A stretch of 64,000 bases of DNA from assembly GCF_016920785.2 (NCBI RefSeq), contig NW_024609846.1, positions 89,430,570-89,494,569 of the forward strand, written 5' to 3'. Shown piece by piece: positions 62,191 through 64,000 of this stretch. The notes beneath the pieces were generated by a model. It saw nothing but the letters and a program-made list of their open reading frames with translations, made no database searches and was not told the origin of the DNA. The translations under genes were made by a program, and so were the position numbers. Within the stretch, counting starts at the first letter, position 1, and every line of letters starts with the position of its first letter. The stretch comes from Ixodes scapularis. Taxonomy: Eukaryota; Arthropoda; Arachnida; Ixodida; Ixodidae.

Positions 62191-62540
62191 CCGTCACCCC
62201 CGTCATGAATCCTGCATCCAAATTCTACAAAGTGAATCCTAGAAACAAATGTGTTTTTACGGCAATCTGCAACCAGGAAAGCAATTTACCATTACCTACA
62301 GGCTTTTACAATTATTTTGATGGGTTGCTGTGCTGCGTAGATGCAAGAAAAACGCACTTGACAAAATTCAAACTAAAACAGGTGATAGAAGAAAAGTAAT
62401 ATACATTAATGGCGCAGACTAACAACAGTGTAATTTCTTTCTCATCTTTCTTCTTCCACGGCGTATTTTGTCAAACAAATTGGCCGTTAGTTGTTTTTAC
62501 AGCAGGAGAACATGCCAGAACATTGCGACATTGTCACCTA

Positions 62541-62723
62541 CTGTAGATAAGCAATTTAGCAAGTGCAGTATGACTGCTAGCCTAGGGTATTTAACGTGCA
62601 CCACGTTGTAGTGATACACGACCGCATGCCGGTACGATGCTCATCAACATCGAAAAGGGCAGGGGTGGGAGTAAATCCACGCTCCAGGGTTCTGCAGCGC
62701 GAGCTTTCGCTCCACGTGCACCC
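62541..62723 (-). mobile_element. tRNA-derived SINE, truncated at both ends
   Basis: Same body as 23243-23541 (GTATTTAACGTGCACCACG, ACGATGCTCATCAACATCG). The tRNA head lacks the A-box (ends at CACGTGCACC), followed by an A run. Confidence 0.8.
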
Positions 62724-62993
62724 TATTCTGAAAAAAAAAAAAAAAATTGTGGCTGTGTGGCGGTGTGAGGGAAGATGAGAAAGAAATTACACAGTTGTTA
62801 GTCTGCGCCATTCCTGTATGTTGTTTTTCGTCTATACTCTGCTCTAGTTTATATTTATCAAGAGCGTTTTTCTTGCATCTAAGTGGCGCAGCAAACCATC
62901 ACAATGTCTAGTCAACTAGCCCACATCCAAGCAATGTTTGTATAATTAGCATCCCTGCTGTTACCTATTCTTATTTGTCATTTACGATTTAAA

Positions 62994-63294
62994 TAAAACA
63001 AAAATTGGGCTGTATGTATGTTGATACTGCCTAAAACTTGGTCTGCTTCAACGGTGAAGATTCTCCCAGCTGTAGATGAGAAATTTAGCCATGCAGTGTC
63101 GTACAACCGCTAGCCTGAGGTCTTTAACTTCCATCCCGCAGTAGTGTTACACGACTGCACGCCGGTACGATGCTCATCAACATCGAAACGGGCAGGGGTG
63201 GGGATTGAACCCAGCATCCTGGGTTCTGCAACGGACCTTTCGCTCGACGTGCTCCGAGCTGGTGTGCGCTAGCCCAGCCGACCACCGATCCCCC
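62994..63294 (-). mobile_element. tRNA-derived SINE, near full length
   Basis: Complete order of tail, body and tRNA-like head (GGTTCAATCCC B-box, GGTCGGCTGGGCTAGC in the A-box region). Flanked by GATTTAAA at 62986-62993 and 63295-63302. Confidence 0.85.
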
Positions 63295-63504
63295 GATTTA
63301 AAAAAAAAAAAAAAATAAAAACCCTTCACTGCGGAGCATAGGGAAAAATCGGAGCTACGCTGGGGAACTCGCCGCCACCGGGGGGGTCGGAAATGTAAGA
63401 GGGGGAGTGGGAAACTCGCCGGGGCGGAGTCAAAAGAAGCTCCTCCCCTCCCTCGTGACGTGGCATCGGAGAGATTCCCGCCGGAGGCGAGCTTAGCCCC
63501 CCAG

Positions 63505-64000
63505 ATCCTCGCGCTCCAAATCTACGACCGGCCAATCTATGCCTCCGTCGTCGAACTGCCAGGCTTTGGGGGTATAGAGGAGGCTATGGTTGAGGTCGGG
63601 GAAAAAACAAGCGCACATGGGAGCATTTGGGAGCTAAACAAACGAACGAGATGCGCACGGAGCTGACGAACTTGTTCGGCGTATAACTTACCTGCACAAA
63701 CCGCATTAACCCCTTAGTCAACGTTTTCTAGTTTTTTTTTTTTTTTTGCAGTTTTAGCCTTAAACTGTTTTTTATTGCATGTGCAGCCCAGGCTGCACGT
63801 ATCCCCCAGCAACGGTCGCCATTTTTACAAAGAAAACGTGTACCAAAAAAAATGTGCTGCCATCTCTCGGCCGTGCCGCAAACTAAGCTCTGAACGAGCC
63901 TGTGTCGCCTAAAACAGCCATAGGGCGGGGCGACGGTGCGCGGATGAGCTACACTCTAGAGTGCCTTCATACACACGCGCCTATTTTTTTATCGTTCCCC
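63505..64000. other. Unassigned sequence
   Basis: 63586-63685 (GGTTGAGGTCGG...GCTGACGAACTTG) resembles 37188-37280, so both are copies of an uncharacterised repeat. Nothing else was recognised. Confidence 0.45.

Larger units (their letters stand above)
61727..63501 (+). mobile_element. 1.8 kb TIR element with transposase fragment
   Basis: GGGGGCTAAGCTCG at the left and CGAGCTTAGCCCCC at the right, flanked by CAG on both sides (61724-61726, 63502-63504), a 3-bp duplication. It carries a Harbinger-like N-terminal fragment (62014-62190) and two SINEs. Subterminal GACGTCA/ACTCGCC words occur at both ends. Confidence 0.75.

Overview
This is eukaryotic, intron-rich DNA from an arthropod, most probably a hard tick or a close chelicerate relative. 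The argument rests on a neprilysin-type gene with long introns, a very high and deeply nested load of PIF/Harbinger, hAT, TTAA-target, non-LTR and Ty3/gypsy elements, tRNA-derived SINEs, and long poly(dG)/poly(dC) runs. No operons, bacterial genes or CRISPR arrays were seen. The species assignment is inference.

Only one host gene can be followed with confidence. It is an M13 zinc metallopeptidase (neprilysin/endothelin-converting-enzyme family) on the minus strand, running from 49746 leftward past base 1. Ten exons were located by reading conserved M13 motifs and checking splice sites and phase: 49567-49746, 46723-46809, 41731-42424, 32357-32408, 32225-32292, 31720-31850, 29304-29369, 16128-16223, 15963-16039 and 1-71 (cut by the window edge). 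They join in frame to about 507 codons and contain the HExxH zinc site, the ExxxD third-ligand motif, the NAYYN substrate motif and the HSP...FR motif. The N-terminal exons (cytoplasmic tail, membrane anchor, about 240 residues) were not found up to 64000 and are presumably beyond the window. The last few codons lie left of base 1.

Almost everything else is mobile DNA in the introns. Region by region: 1-16 kb holds a Harbinger-type foldback element (2863-5740) and a 9.4 kb TIR-bounded element (6540-15900) that carries a dead Harbinger transposase and a nested TTAA element with a 1 kb palindrome. 16.7-22 kb is a second copy of the foldback family, split by a 3.6 kb non-LTR element, a SINE and a TTAA element. 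22-27 kb has a broken THAP-domain gene, a GAGCGCAGCTCTT-ended element with a SINE inside it, and an hAT element with an exact 8-bp target duplication. 33.7-37.1 kb is a second non-LTR element whose first ORF carries an exact 2A-type motif (DVELNPGP). 38.5-39.1 kb is another Harbinger transposase fragment. 42.9-45.6 kb is a nest of at least four elements. 45.9-51.8 kb holds several hairpins and foldbacks. 51.8-61.1 kb is a minus-strand non-LTR element cut in two by a nearly intact Ty3/gypsy element (53690-59578) whose LTRs each contain a tRNA-Gly-like sequence. 61.1-63.5 kb is a 0.6 kb foldback followed by a 1.8 kb TIR element with a transposase fragment and two SINEs.

The most interesting points are the 2A-like peptide at the start of a non-LTR retrotransposon ORF, the tRNA-like module built into the LTR with an inverted D-arm copy in one LTR, four CACGTG palindromes inside a repeat, and a perfect 61-bp inverted repeat with a 2-nt loop. 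Target-site duplications allow the insertion order to be read directly at many sites.
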